The translations under genes and the position numbers were made by a program. Positions 42,783 through 51,797 of a stretch of 64,000 nucleotides of DNA are shown here, in pieces. Each line of letters opens with the position of its first letter. The first letter of the stretch is position 1. Under the pieces are notes generated by a model that saw nothing but the letters and a program-made list of their open reading frames with translations, was not told the origin of the DNA and did not search any database. Where the stretch lies: contig NZ_CP014275.1 in NCBI RefSeq assembly GCF_001578105.1, forward strand, positions 1,922,001 to 1,986,000. Reading direction: 5' to 3'. Source of the DNA: Martelella sp. AD-3. Its GTDB lineage: Bacteria > Pseudomonadota > Alphaproteobacteria > Rhizobiales > Rhizobiaceae.

Positions 42783-44297
42783 TCACGACGACATTGTTGC
42801 GGTTTTTCCCCTTTTCCTGCGGACGCTCCACCAGCCATAGACAGGCAAGAGAAGCAACAGGGCCGAGGCGATCACGAAGACGGCGCTGATCGGCTGGTTG
42901 AGGAAGGTCATCCAGTCGCCGCGCGACAGAAGCATGGCGCGTCTGAAATTCTCTTCCAGCATCGGGCTCAGGATAAAGCCGAGCAGCAGCGGCGCCGGCG
43001 GAAAATGCAGCATCTTCATGCCATAGCCGACAAGGCCGAAGGCGATCACCAGAAAGATGTCGAAGATCGCGTAGTTGATCGAATAGACACCGATGCAGAT
43101 GAGCGCCAGGATAACCGGGAAAAGTACCGAGTAGGGGATCTTGAGCAGTCGCACCCAGATGCCGACGAGCGGAATGTTGAGGATGACCAGAATGAAGTTG
43201 CCGATCAGAAAGCTGACAACAAGGCCCCAGAACATGGTCGGCTGTTCGGTAATCAGGCTTGGGCCCGGATTGATCCCGTGGATCATCAAAGCGCCCAGCA
43301 TCACGGCCATAACTGCATCGCCCGGAACGCCGAGAGTGAGGGTCGGGATGAAGGCCGTCTGGGCGGTGGCATTGTTGGCCGCTTCCGGCGCCGTCACGCC
43401 CTCGATCGCGCCCTTGCCGAAGATTTCGGGGGTTTTGGAAATGCGCTTTTCAAACGCATAGGCGATGAACACCGCCATCGAGGCGCCGGCGCCCGGCAGA
43501 ACGCCACAGATCGCACCGAAGATAGAACCGCGGCCCATGGCCGGCCATGAGCGACGCACATCTTCACGCGTCGGCAGCATGGAGCGGAAGGTGAAGTTCT
43601 CGGAGTGGGTGTCGCGTTCCTTGTGGGCCGAAGCCATGACCTCGGAAACGCCGAATATGCCCATGGCGACGGCAACCAGGGACAGTCCGTCGGCAATGCC
43701 CGGTATGCCGAAGGTGAAGCGGAACTGGCCAGAGGTAATGTCCTGGCCGACAATGCCAAGCAGAAGCCCGAGCGCCACCATGGAAATTGACCGGGGGAAA
43801 CTGTCGCCGCCGATCGCAGCCGTGCCGATCAGCGCGAACAGGATGAGCGAGAAATACTCCGCCGCGCCGAATTCCAGGGCAAAATGGGCGAGCACTGGTG
43901 CCAGGGTGCCGACAAGGATGATGCCGAACATCGATCCCACCAGAGAGGCGATCGCGGTGATGAACAGGGCGACGCCCGCGCGCCCCTGCTTGGCCATCGG
44001 ATAGCCGTCGAGACAGGTAACCGCAGCAGGCGGCGTCCCGGGAAGATTGAGTAGGATCGATGCCGTGGAGGCACCGTACTGGCCACCGTAATAGATGCCG
44101 GCCAGCATGATAATAGCCTCGGTCGGATCGATGTAGAAGGTCACCGGCAGAAGCATGGCGATTGCCGGCAAGGGGCCGATGCCAGGCAGAACGCCGACGA
44201 TCATACCGAGCACAACGCCGAGGAAGCAGTAGAGAAGCGCCGACCATGTGAACGCGACATCGGCGCCGAGTGCGAGATTGGAGAGAAGATCGCTCAC
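42783..44297 (-). CDS. tctA: Tripartite tricarboxylate transporter large membrane subunit TctA
   Basis: Main channel subunit of a binding-protein-dependent secondary importer. 504 residues, about 11-12 membrane segments. GMIVGVLPGIGPLPAIAMLLP and YGGQYGASTASILLNLPGTPPAAVTCLDGYPMAKQG are the family signatures, with a second GVLPGAGASMAVF repeat in the other half. The frame is open to 44939, but a GTG at 44297 overlapping the tctB stop (GTGA) gives the standard N-terminus. Last gene of a tctC-sulfatase-tctB-tctA operon. Substrates of this family are organic di- or tricarboxylates and related anions. Confidence 0.93.
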   Translation of the reverse strand: MSDLLSNLALGADVAFTWSALLYCFLGVVLGMIVGVLPGIGPLPAIAMLLPVTFYIDPTEAIIMLAGIYYGGQYGASTASILLNLPGTPPAAVTCLDGYPMAKQGRAGVALFITAIASLVGSMFGIILVGTLAPVLAHFALEFGAAEYFSLILFALIGTAAIGGDSFPRSISMVALGLLLGIVGQDITSGQFRFTFGIPGIADGLSLVAVAMGIFGVSEVMASAHKERDTHSENFTFRSMLPTREDVRRSWPAMGRGSIFGAICGVLPGAGASMAVFIAYAFEKRISKTPEIFGKGAIEGVTAPEAANNATAQTAFIPTLTLGVPGDAVMAVMLGALMIHGINPGPSLITEQPTMFWGLVVSFLIGNFILVILNIPLVGIWVRLLKIPYSVLFPVILALICIGVYSINYAIFDIFLVIAFGLVGYGMKMLHFPPAPLLLGFILSPMLEENFRRAMLLSRGDWMTFLNQPISAVFVIASALLLLLPVYGWWSVRRKRGKTATMSS

Positions 44298-44782
44298 AGG
44301 ACACCCCTGATCATGTCGAACGGAAGACCGAGGGTGAGCACGAAGATCACCCAAGCGAGAACGGGTGTGACCACGGCAAGGCCGATCATGCGCGGGAACG
44401 AGAAATGCGGCGCGGCAAGACAGGCCACACACACGAGCCCGATACAGGCCGGCGCAAGGCCGGCCGGCCGTAACAGCAGCGCGAACACCAGCATCGAAAG
44501 CGGCACGAACAGCCGGCTGCGCCACACCGCGGGGCCGCGATCCGTCATCGTTTCGTCCGGCTCCAGATGCGCCCGGGCCTCGAGGATGGCGATCATCAGG
44601 CCGAGAATGATGCAGGCGATGCCGATCAGCATCGGATAGAAGCCCGGACCCATGCGGCTTGGCGTGCCGAGCCGCATGCCGCTGACGTCGATCAGCACGA
44701 AGACCCCGATGGCGATCATCACGCCGCCGGCAACAAGCGAGGATTTGTCGATTGGCGCCCTTTCCGTTTGCAAAGACGACAT
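44294..44782 (-). CDS. tctB: Tripartite tricarboxylate transporter small membrane subunit TctB
   Basis: Small membrane subunit of the importer, 162 residues with four hydrophobic segments (about 15-35, 47-66, 90-106, 112-155 in pieces). GTPSRMGPGFYPMLIGIACIILG is the family signature near residues 39-61. It shares one base with the sulfatase stop (TGATG) and four with tctA, so all three are translationally coupled. Confidence 0.9.
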   Translation of the reverse strand: MSSLQTERAPIDKSSLVAGGVMIAIGVFVLIDVSGMRLGTPSRMGPGFYPMLIGIACIILGLMIAILEARAHLEPDETMTDRGPAVWRSRLFVPLSMLVFALLLRPAGLAPACIGLVCVACLAAPHFSFPRMIGLAVVTPVLAWVIFVLTLGLPFDMIRGVL

Positions 44783-46260
44783 CAGAAAGCTCCGACTTTT
44801 TCGCCTGGATTGGCCGGAGGAACGGGTGGATAGTGGACGCCGCGCTGCCCCGAAAGTCCGCGATTGTCGATCGTTTCAAGATCCGGCTCGGGCAAACCGA
44901 CAAGCGCGCCATCACGCACATAATCGAGGTCCTCGCCATAAAGTTCCGAAACCAGAACCGCCGTCAGCCGCGAAATGACATCACGCGAACCGGAATCGGC
45001 CGAAAGGTCGCAGCATTCATCCGGGTCGTCCCGAAGGTCAAAGAGCTGGATCCGGTTTCCGGCGGGATACCAGATCAGCTTGTGACGCTTGTCGCGCACC
45101 ATGCGCGAGGCGCGGGTGCCGAGATGGGACTCGCCATAAAGGTGCGAGCGCCCTGACGCGGCGGCGAGGCTTTCACCTTCGCAGCTTTCGGGGATATTGA
45201 TGCCGGCAAGGTCCAGCATGGTCGGCATCAGATCGTGCAGAGCCACCAGCCGGTTATCCGAACCGCCGGGCGTTCCGACGCGGTGCTCACCTGTCCGGTC
45301 GACGATGATCAGCGGCACCCGTGCTGAAGCCTCGTACATCAGTCGCTTTCCGTAAAACCCGTGATCGCCCAGCATGTCGCCGTGATCGGAGGTGAAGACG
45401 ATGATGGTGTCGTCGAGCAGCTTTTCCTCCCGCAGAGTGCCCATCAGAATGCGCAGCTGATGATCGATATGGGTGCAGAGCGCATAAAAGGCGCGACGCA
45501 TGTCGGCTAGCTGCTCGGGCGGCAGGCTGGCGTAATAGCGTCGCACCGCCTTGAGAACGAAGGGCAGCCCGTCGGGGTCCTCAGACCATGAGCCGCTCAC
45601 CGGTTCGGGCATCGGGCGGCGCGCATAGCGATCGAAGTAGCTTTCAAGCGGCACGATCGGCGGGTGGGGATGTGTGTAGGATACATGCCAGAATGACGGG
45701 CGGGTCGGGTCGCGGCGCTTGAAGGCGCGCGCCGCCGTGCGGGTTGTCCAGTTCGTGACGTGAGTGTCTTCCGGCAGGTGCCAGGTGCGCCACGAATATT
45801 CATTGTTGCTCATGCCATGCATGAACTGTTCGCCGGCATGGCCGCAATCGGCGAGGTACATCTCGTAGTCGTCAGGACCGCCGAGATGGCCCCGGCCTTC
45901 CTCGGCAAGGATTGCATCATCAAAACCGATCCGGTCGCGCGGGGGATAGACATGCAGCTTGCCGATTGCTGTGGTCTGGTAGCCGGCCCTACTGAAACAA
46001 CCGGCCAGCGTCGGCGCGCCTTCCGGCATGCGCAGGTCCGGCTGGAAATTCCGGTCGCCGTGCCCGCGCGAGGTCATTCCGGTCATCAGCGAACGGCGCG
46101 AGGGGATGCAGATCGGGGTCTGGGCATAGGTGTTTGTAAAACGGGTGCCGACCTCGGCCAGCCGGTCGATGGTCGGCGTTTCGATGGTCCGGTTTCCGGC
46201 ATGCCCCAGCAGGTGGCCGGGCCACTGGTCGACGGTCAGGAACAGGATGTTGGGCTGCAC
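44782..46260 (-). CDS. Sulfatase, arylsulfatase/choline-sulfatase type, cytoplasmic
   Basis: Hydrolyses sulfate esters. 492 residues. The N-terminus NILFLTVDQWPG supplies one metal aspartate; C51 in CIPSRRSLMTG is the CxPSR site converted to formylglycine; VFTSDHGDMLGDHG gives the second metal pair and HVSYTHPHPP is a family motif. There is no signal peptide, so like choline sulfatase it acts in the cytoplasm on an imported substrate. It lies between tctC and tctB and overlaps tctB by one base, which ties its job to the transporter. Phosphonate monoester activity is an alternative for this superfamily. Confidence 0.9.
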   Translation of the reverse strand: MQPNILFLTVDQWPGHLLGHAGNRTIETPTIDRLAEVGTRFTNTYAQTPICIPSRRSLMTGMTSRGHGDRNFQPDLRMPEGAPTLAGCFSRAGYQTTAIGKLHVYPPRDRIGFDDAILAEEGRGHLGGPDDYEMYLADCGHAGEQFMHGMSNNEYSWRTWHLPEDTHVTNWTTRTAARAFKRRDPTRPSFWHVSYTHPHPPIVPLESYFDRYARRPMPEPVSGSWSEDPDGLPFVLKAVRRYYASLPPEQLADMRRAFYALCTHIDHQLRILMGTLREEKLLDDTIIVFTSDHGDMLGDHGFYGKRLMYEASARVPLIIVDRTGEHRVGTPGGSDNRLVALHDLMPTMLDLAGINIPESCEGESLAAASGRSHLYGESHLGTRASRMVRDKRHKLIWYPAGNRIQLFDLRDDPDECCDLSADSGSRDVISRLTAVLVSELYGEDLDYVRDGALVGLPEPDLETIDNRGLSGQRGVHYPPVPPANPGEKVGAF

Positions 46261-46294
46261 CGTGTTGGCCTTTCTTTAATTCTTGCGGGAAACA

Positions 46295-46330
46295 GCGCCC
46301 GACGGAAAGGTAAGGCTTTCCGTCGGGCGC
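46295..46330 (-). promoter_or_regulatory. Long stem-loop between tctC and sulfatase genes
   Basis: GCGCCCGACGGAAAG and CTTTCCGTCGGGCGC form a perfect 15-bp stem round a six-base loop, 16 bases after the tctC stop. No T-run follows in the leftward direction. As with the hairpin at 2418-2441, it follows a binding-protein gene and probably stabilises that message or reduces read-through (inference). Confidence 0.6.
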
Positions 46331-46346
46331 GCCGCGGCCGGGAGGA

Positions 46347-47321
46347 TTACTGCTGGCTGGCGCCGGTTTCTTCAACGAGCTGGCCAAGCGCTTCGTACTG
46401 CTCTTCGATGAAGGCAGTGAATTCCGCCGGTGTCCCACCGACGAGGCCGATATTGAGCGCGGCAAAGCGGCTCTTGACATCATTCTCGGCAATCGCGTCA
46501 TTGGTTGCCTTGTTAAGGGCGCCCACGATCTCCGGGTCTGTGCCTGCCGGAACGCAGAAGCCGTGCCATGAGGTGAAATCGACACCGTCGACGCCCGCCT
46601 CTTCGAAGGTCGGAACATCGGGCAGCGCTTCAAGCCGGTTCGATCCCGTGACGGCGAGCGCGGTTACTTCGCCATCCTGAATCGACGGTATGAGCGTGCC
46701 GTCGAGGAAAGCGCCCACTTCGCCGGAAATCAATGCCGTGCGGGCAGGGGCGGCGCCGTTGTAGGGGATTTGCAGCGCTTCGAAGCCTGCCTGTTTCTTC
46801 AACTGCTCGAAGGCAAGGTGCTGTGCTGAACCGACGCCGGACGAGGCGAAGTCGATTTCCGGGTCCGCATTGCGGGCCGTTTCCAGAAATTCGTCCATGG
46901 TCGAAACGCCGAGCTTGTCGCCAACGCCGAGAACGAGCGGCACGGAGGTGATCTGGATCACTGGATCGAAATCGGCAACGGGATCATAAGTCAGGTTCGA
47001 ATAGACATGCGGATTGATCGCCATGGTGCCGATCTCGCACATCACGACGGTGTAGCCGTCTGGATCCTCGTTCGCCACTTCGCCGGTGGCTACGGTTCCC
47101 CCGGCGCCGGCGCGGTTTTCCACGACGACCGGTACGCCGAGCGATTTCGACATCGGTTCGCTGAGGGTGCGCGCGATACGGTCATTGTTGCCGCCAGCCG
47201 AATAGGGCACGACGATATGGACCGGCTTTTCCGGCCAGTTGCTCTGGGCATGGGCCGAACCGGTGATGGCAACAGTGGCTGCCAGGATGGCGGCGGATTT
47301 CGCGAGTACGGAAATATTCAT
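46347..47321 (-). CDS. tctC: Tripartite tricarboxylate transporter binding protein TctC (Bug family)
   Basis: Periplasmic receptor of the importer, 324 residues. The signal peptide ends AHA at about residue 25. WPEKPVHIVVPYSAGGNNDRIART and VENRAGAGGTVATGEVA are the Bug-family ligand-loop motifs. The ATG at 47321 follows GGAGGAGAAATC; an upstream GTG-side extension to 47360 is not needed. First gene of the operon, divergent from the LysR gene. Confidence 0.93.
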   Translation of the reverse strand: MNISVLAKSAAILAATVAITGSAHAQSNWPEKPVHIVVPYSAGGNNDRIARTLSEPMSKSLGVPVVVENRAGAGGTVATGEVANEDPDGYTVVMCEIGTMAINPHVYSNLTYDPVADFDPVIQITSVPLVLGVGDKLGVSTMDEFLETARNADPEIDFASSGVGSAQHLAFEQLKKQAGFEALQIPYNGAAPARTALISGEVGAFLDGTLIPSIQDGEVTALAVTGSNRLEALPDVPTFEEAGVDGVDFTSWHGFCVPAGTDPEIVGALNKATNDAIAENDVKSRFAALNIGLVGGTPAEFTAFIEEQYEALGQLVEETGASQQ

Positions 47322-47425
47322 GATTTCTCCTCCGGTTTTGCTGGTCTCCCGCCAGCACATTGACCAATATCAATATTATCTGCCTTATGAACAAATAAGC
47401 ATTCATTATCAATTGGAGCGCGCGA
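47322..47425. promoter_or_regulatory. Divergent promoter region, tctC and lysR
   Basis: 104 AT-rich bases between divergent starts, in contrast to the GC-rich flanks. Several partial dyads occur (AATATCAATATT, TTATGAAC...GCATTCATTAT), as expected for LysR-type binding sites of the T-N11-A form. No single box can be assigned with confidence. Confidence 0.45.
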
Positions 47426-48334
47426 ATGGAAATCGGTCAGTTGCAGGCAATCGTGGTTCTTGCGGAAGAACTGCACTTTCACAGTGCGGCGCAGCGGCTC
47501 GGGATCACGCAACCGGCTCTTTCCCAGAAGCTGCAACGCCTCGAAGGCGAAGTCGGCGTCACGCTTTTCAAACGGTCTCAGCGCCGGGTCTCGCTGACGG
47601 AGGCCGGCCATGCCTTTCTGGAACGCACCAGAACGGCTCTGTCGGAGATCGACAATGGTGTGCGTACCGCGCGCAAGGCAGCACGGGGGCAGATCGGCAG
47701 CCTGCATCTCGGTTTCGTCGAAAACGCCAGCCTCAATGTTTTGCCCGGCCTTGTTTCGACGTTCCGGTACGCAGCTCCGGAGGTCGACTTGCGACTAAGC
47801 GAGATGATCTCGTCCGAACTCTATCATCGCCTGCACACAGGGCGTATCGATGTGGCTCTTTCACGGCCGCTGTCGACAGATCATGCGATTGAGACTGTTC
47901 TGGTCCATCGCGAACCCTATCTGGTCGTACTGCCGGAAGCGCATCCTCTCGCCGCTTTCGACAGTGTCACGATCGCACAACTTGCCAGAGAGCAGATGAT
48001 TATCGCCGCAGGAGCGAAGGCGACCTATCTGCGAACCCAGTTTGCGCCCGTCTTCGCGCAGGCTGGTTTCGGCATCCGGGTCGGGCAGGAGGTCAACCAA
48101 TTGCCTGCGATCCTTGGTCTGGTCAGCAGTGGCATCGGTTATGCGCTGTTGCCGGATTCTGCCTCGAAGCTCGGTACCGTCGGTGTCGTTTACCGGCCTC
48201 TTGCGGAAAAAGACGCACCGCAGGCCGAGCTTGTGGCGGCCTGGCGGGCCAGGGATCAAAATCCGACCGTTCGCCACTTCCTCAGCCAGCTTTCTGGTGG
48301 TGGGTCTCCATTAGTCCCTAGTGGATTGCGCTGA
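47426..48334 (+). CDS. LysR-family transcriptional regulator
   Basis: 302 residues. The N-terminal winged helix (about 1-60) reads LQAIVVLAEELHFHSAAQRLGITQPALSQKLQRLEGEVGVTLFKR; the C-terminal periplasmic-binding-like effector domain begins near 90 (GQIGSLHLGFV). It starts 104 bases from tctC in the opposite direction, the usual arrangement for a LysR protein that controls its neighbour. The co-inducer would be the transported compound (inference). Confidence 0.93.
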   Translation: MEIGQLQAIVVLAEELHFHSAAQRLGITQPALSQKLQRLEGEVGVTLFKRSQRRVSLTEAGHAFLERTRTALSEIDNGVRTARKAARGQIGSLHLGFVENASLNVLPGLVSTFRYAAPEVDLRLSEMISSELYHRLHTGRIDVALSRPLSTDHAIETVLVHREPYLVVLPEAHPLAAFDSVTIAQLAREQMIIAAGAKATYLRTQFAPVFAQAGFGIRVGQEVNQLPAILGLVSSGIGYALLPDSASKLGTVGVVYRPLAEKDAPQAELVAAWRARDQNPTVRHFLSQLSGGGSPLVPSGLR

Positions 48335-48363
48335 AAGCAAAAGGACTATTCGTTGATGATCAT

Positions 48364-49593
48364 TCAGAAAGAATCTGCTGCAGAAATGACACTATCGTAC
48401 GCAAACATCACTTCCTGGAGAAAGACATCGTCGTTGAAGCACTGATCGGAATAGGCCTTGGCAGCCGTGCCCATGCGGACAACTTCATCAGGGTTGCTGG
48501 CCAATTGGAGGATACGTTCGGCGAGCTCGTCGGGGTTTTCCGGGTCGAAGACCAGCCCCCGCACGCCGTGCTCGACCAGTTCCGTTATGCCGCCCCGTCG
48601 GGAGCCTATGACCGGTCTTCCAAACGCGAAGGACTGATTGATAACATAGGGAAAGTTCTCGTGCCAGAGCGATGGCACGATGACAAAGGATGCCCGCGAG
48701 ATGATCTCGTCAAGCTCGCTTTTCCACTTCGGCCCGAGGAATTCGAGATTTGTAAGCCCCATTTCTTCGGCCTGTTTCTGAAGCTTCGCCAAGTCCGGTC
48801 CGTCACCGATGATCTTGATGGGAAAATCGCCGATAACGCCAGCAGCGTCAACGATGAGGTTAACGCCCTTTTCGTCGATAATCCGGCCAAAATAAACGCC
48901 AAAGGGTTCATAGGGCCCCGAGGCGTCGAACTTGCGGGAATCGAACGGATTTCGAACCTTTGACCAGGAGACTTTCTTTTCCGGCCAGAATTCCAGGGTT
49001 TTGTGAGCCATGAAATCGCTGGAAAAGGTGAAATGGTCGATCCGGTCGTAGATACCCAGCCAATTGTGCACATAGGCCTCAAGCGAACTCGCGACGGAGA
49101 GGCTGCGACTTCCCTTGCAGCAATTCTTCAGGGCGGCCTGGTAGAATGTTTTTCCCTTGCATGCGAAGCAGATTTCACCGTTTGCAAAGAGCTTGTAGTT
49201 CGGACAGATGTGCTTGTAGTCGTTAAAGGTGGCAATTACAGGAACTCCTGCCTCCTTGGCCGCGACGATGATTGAGGGGCTGAGATGGACGTTTATCGCG
49301 AAAACGTGGACGACATCCGGTTGGAACTCGCGGAGGATCTCGGCAAAACGACGCTTCTTTTTCTGATCATAGATCGATGCCGGTAAGTTGGCGAGCTTGG
49401 ACAGAAATCCACCCTCACTATAGGCAGGCGCCTCGAACAGTATCACGTTGTCCGCGTGGTCAGTGCCGGCGCCTCCGGTCGCAACCATCAATGTCTCGTG
49501 TCCGTTTTCGCGGAGAACCCGTTCAGTTTCGTGAAAGAAAACCTCAGCCCCGCCGGTAATCTCATAAAGCTTGTGTGCTAGCAATACTCTCAT
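48364..49593 (-). CDS. Glycosyltransferase family 4
   Basis: 409-residue GT-B transferase. N-terminal GGAEVFFHETERVLRENGHE; the C-terminal half has GRIIDEKGVNLIVDA, IIGDGPDLAKL, FVIVPSLWHENFPYVINQSFAFGRPVIGSRRGGITELVEHG with the E-x7-E donor site of GT4. A four-cysteine patch (CPNYKLFANGEICFACKGKTFYQAALKNCC) near 140-170 is a feature of a GT4 subgroup. Last gene of the leftward polysaccharide cluster; sugar unknown. Confidence 0.88.
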   Translation of the reverse strand: MRVLLAHKLYEITGGAEVFFHETERVLRENGHETLMVATGGAGTDHADNVILFEAPAYSEGGFLSKLANLPASIYDQKKKRRFAEILREFQPDVVHVFAINVHLSPSIIVAAKEAGVPVIATFNDYKHICPNYKLFANGEICFACKGKTFYQAALKNCCKGSRSLSVASSLEAYVHNWLGIYDRIDHFTFSSDFMAHKTLEFWPEKKVSWSKVRNPFDSRKFDASGPYEPFGVYFGRIIDEKGVNLIVDAAGVIGDFPIKIIGDGPDLAKLQKQAEEMGLTNLEFLGPKWKSELDEIISRASFVIVPSLWHENFPYVINQSFAFGRPVIGSRRGGITELVEHGVRGLVFDPENPDELAERILQLASNPDEVVRMGTAAKAYSDQCFNDDVFLQEVMFAYDSVISAADSF

Positions 49594-49655
49594 GACTTCG
49601 TCCGATGTTTCCTATGGATAACCAAGCGGCTTTTCTGGTTTGGGCAGACCAACGG

Positions 49656-50570
49656 CTACGGCCCGCGTTTCAACTCCTCGACCATATGCTCGACGCCTTC
49701 GTGGAGGCTCGTCTTCGGTTCCCATCCGATTTCGCTGCGTGCCTTGGAAATATCGAGAATGATTTTCGGCGGGTCGAAGCTTCGGGCCGGGAGGTGTTCG
49801 CGGCGGAGGGCCTGGCCCGTGATCGTCTCGATCGTGTCGATCAGCTCGTTCAGCGAGGTCCCTTCGCCATCGCCACAATTATAGATGCCTTCGGCTCCGG
49901 TTTCGACAATTCTGAGGAGAAGATCGCAAAGATCCAAGACGTGAACGAAATCGCGAACCGCAGATCCGTCCCCCCAAATCTTGGCGGTTCCGCCGGTCAG
50001 TGCAAGATTGAGGAAAGTGGTGACGGCACCGAGTTGCCCGATTTTGCCCTGTCCCGGCCCATAGGGGTTGGCCGGCCGAACGACGGCCGTGCTAAAACCG
50101 TGAGCATGGCTGTACATCGCCAGGTATTTCTCTACAGCCAATTTGACGATCCCATAGGAACTTATCGGATTTGTCGGATGATCTTCATGTATTGGGGTCT
50201 GGCGGGGCGAGCCGTAGACAGCACCGCCTGATGACAGATAGATTATCCGCTTGTTGCCCGCCTCCCGCATTGCCTCGAGCAGAGCCACCGTTCCAATCAG
50301 ATTGGACTCGATGTCGGCGATCGGGTCGGCATTGGAGGAGGACGGGATGGTGGAAGAGGCAAAATGGCATATCGCGTCGGCATTCTCGAGCGTCGCCTTG
50401 CTTTTTGCAAGGGCCCACAGACCGCCGCTCAGATAGGTGACACGGTCATCATCAGAATGCTGCGCAAGAGCCGATCGGCCGACCACGGTTACGGCGTGCC
50501 CGCCGGCCAGCACTGCTTCTACAAAATGACGACCGACGAAGCCGCTTCCACCGATGATGACTATGTTCAT
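49656..50570 (-). CDS. NAD-dependent epimerase/dehydratase (sugar nucleotide)
   Basis: 304-residue short-chain-type enzyme for nucleotide sugars. GGSGFVGRHF at about 7-16; YLSSGGAVYG and the catalytic YGIVK (Tyr and Lys); RPANPYGPGQ is typical of UDP-glucose 4-epimerase relatives. Substrate not certain. Lies 62 bases upstream of the last glycosyltransferase gene and is probably in the same operon. Confidence 0.88.
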   Translation of the reverse strand: MNIVIIGGSGFVGRHFVEAVLAGGHAVTVVGRSALAQHSDDDRVTYLSGGLWALAKSKATLENADAICHFASSTIPSSSNADPIADIESNLIGTVALLEAMREAGNKRIIYLSSGGAVYGSPRQTPIHEDHPTNPISSYGIVKLAVEKYLAMYSHAHGFSTAVVRPANPYGPGQGKIGQLGAVTTFLNLALTGGTAKIWGDGSAVRDFVHVLDLCDLLLRIVETGAEGIYNCGDGEGTSLNELIDTIETITGQALRREHLPARSFDPPKIILDISKARSEIGWEPKTSLHEGVEHMVEELKRGP

Positions 50571-50678
50571 TTTCTTCTCCCTGCAAATATGCAGGTATCA
50601 TGTTCGGGTACCCCGAGACACATACCTAGAAGCGCGCCGATCTATCGTTTGATGTTTACCGGCAGTAAAAGTTAGGCG

Positions 50679-51797
50679 TCAAAAAACGGATTCGAGCGCC
50701 GCGAGATAAGACCGATGGATCGTTTCGAACGTAAAGCTCTCCGAATGGGCTATCCGTGCTCTCGCCTGTGCTTCGGTCACCAACTGGTCGCTCGCGATTA
50801 TATCTGCGATAATTTTCTTCAATTGCTGTTTCGTACTGAAATAAAACTGTCCGTCGCGCGTTACCCAACGATTGAACCGGTTGTCGTGGGCGATGATAGC
50901 ATTGCCTGCGCCGAGAGCTTCAACGAGAGAGGGATTCGTACCGCCGACCTGGTGTCCGTGGAGATACGCCCTGCAGTGATAACGCAGAGCGGAAACCGTC
51001 TCGGTGTCATAAATGGCGCCCGGGAAAACCACGTCGGGTGAGGCGGCCTGCCTCACGCGCCGGTGATATTCATTGTCATCGCGGAAGTTCCCGAGTACGA
51101 CCAGCTTTGTCTCGCGCGGTTCTTCTGAGAACGTCTCGACGATCTCCAGAATAGAGTTCTCCGGCTCAATCCTGGCGATCGAGATCATATAGCGACCGGG
51201 TTCCAGCCCATAGGGTTCCAGCTGTGTGGCTGGCGCGTCGGTAATTGCGGCAGAGCCATAGGGTATGACGCGCACGCCTTTCGTGCCATGGCGCTCGAGA
51301 TGTTTGGCAATCTCGGGGTGATCCGCCACCGGAAGCGTGCAGACATGGCTGCCGACAAGCTCGTTGACATAGAACCAGGCTTTGGCGGCCGGCCCCCATT
51401 TGTCACGCTTCCACTCGATGCCATCCATATTCATGATTACCTTGCGCCCTTTGAGACGCTGGAGGATGGCGAATACCGCTGTGTTGTAGCCGAGCACGAG
51501 ATCGATCCCAGGCTGACGAAGCACGTGCCGGGTTGCCTTGAGATCGAACTTGATAGTCGAGGCGGGCCCGGAGCCGGAACTTGTCAGGTTGATAAGGTGA
51601 ATGCCCTGCCACTCATCGATCGTGCCATCCGGCGGCGCCGTCTCATCGTTTGAATCATGCTGGCAATAGACAAAGACCTCCCAGCCTTGATCCTTCAGCC
51701 AGAGGGAAAAATGGTGGGCAAAGGTCTCGAAGCCACCGTGGGCGGCTGGTAAGCCTCTAATACCAAGAATGTTCAGACGCTTTTCCGTCACGCTCAT
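50679..51797 (-). CDS. Glycosyltransferase with DUF1972 N-terminus (rhamnosyltransferase-like)
   Basis: 372-residue GT4-type enzyme. NILGIRGLPAAHGGFETFAHHFS at the start is the DUF1972 motif found in rhamnosyltransferases of surface polysaccharides; the C-terminal part has IARIEPENSILEIVETF and GGTNPSLVEALGAGNAIIAHD. It shares one base with the end of rfbA and follows the complete dTDP-rhamnose gene set, which supports rhamnose as donor sugar (inference). Confidence 0.87.
   Translation of the reverse strand: MSVTEKRLNILGIRGLPAAHGGFETFAHHFSLWLKDQGWEVFVYCQHDSNDETAPPDGTIDEWQGIHLINLTSSGSGPASTIKFDLKATRHVLRQPGIDLVLGYNTAVFAILQRLKGRKVIMNMDGIEWKRDKWGPAAKAWFYVNELVGSHVCTLPVADHPEIAKHLERHGTKGVRVIPYGSAAITDAPATQLEPYGLEPGRYMISIARIEPENSILEIVETFSEEPRETKLVVLGNFRDDNEYHRRVRQAASPDVVFPGAIYDTETVSALRYHCRAYLHGHQVGGTNPSLVEALGAGNAIIAHDNRFNRWVTRDGQFYFSTKQQLKKIIADIIASDQLVTEAQARARIAHSESFTFETIHRSYLAALESVF

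Noticed and set aside
44297..44939. N-terminal extension of tctA to 44939
   Set aside because: The frame stays open by chance through tctB and into the sulfatase gene; the GTG at 44297 overlapping the tctB stop gives the proper TctA N-terminus.
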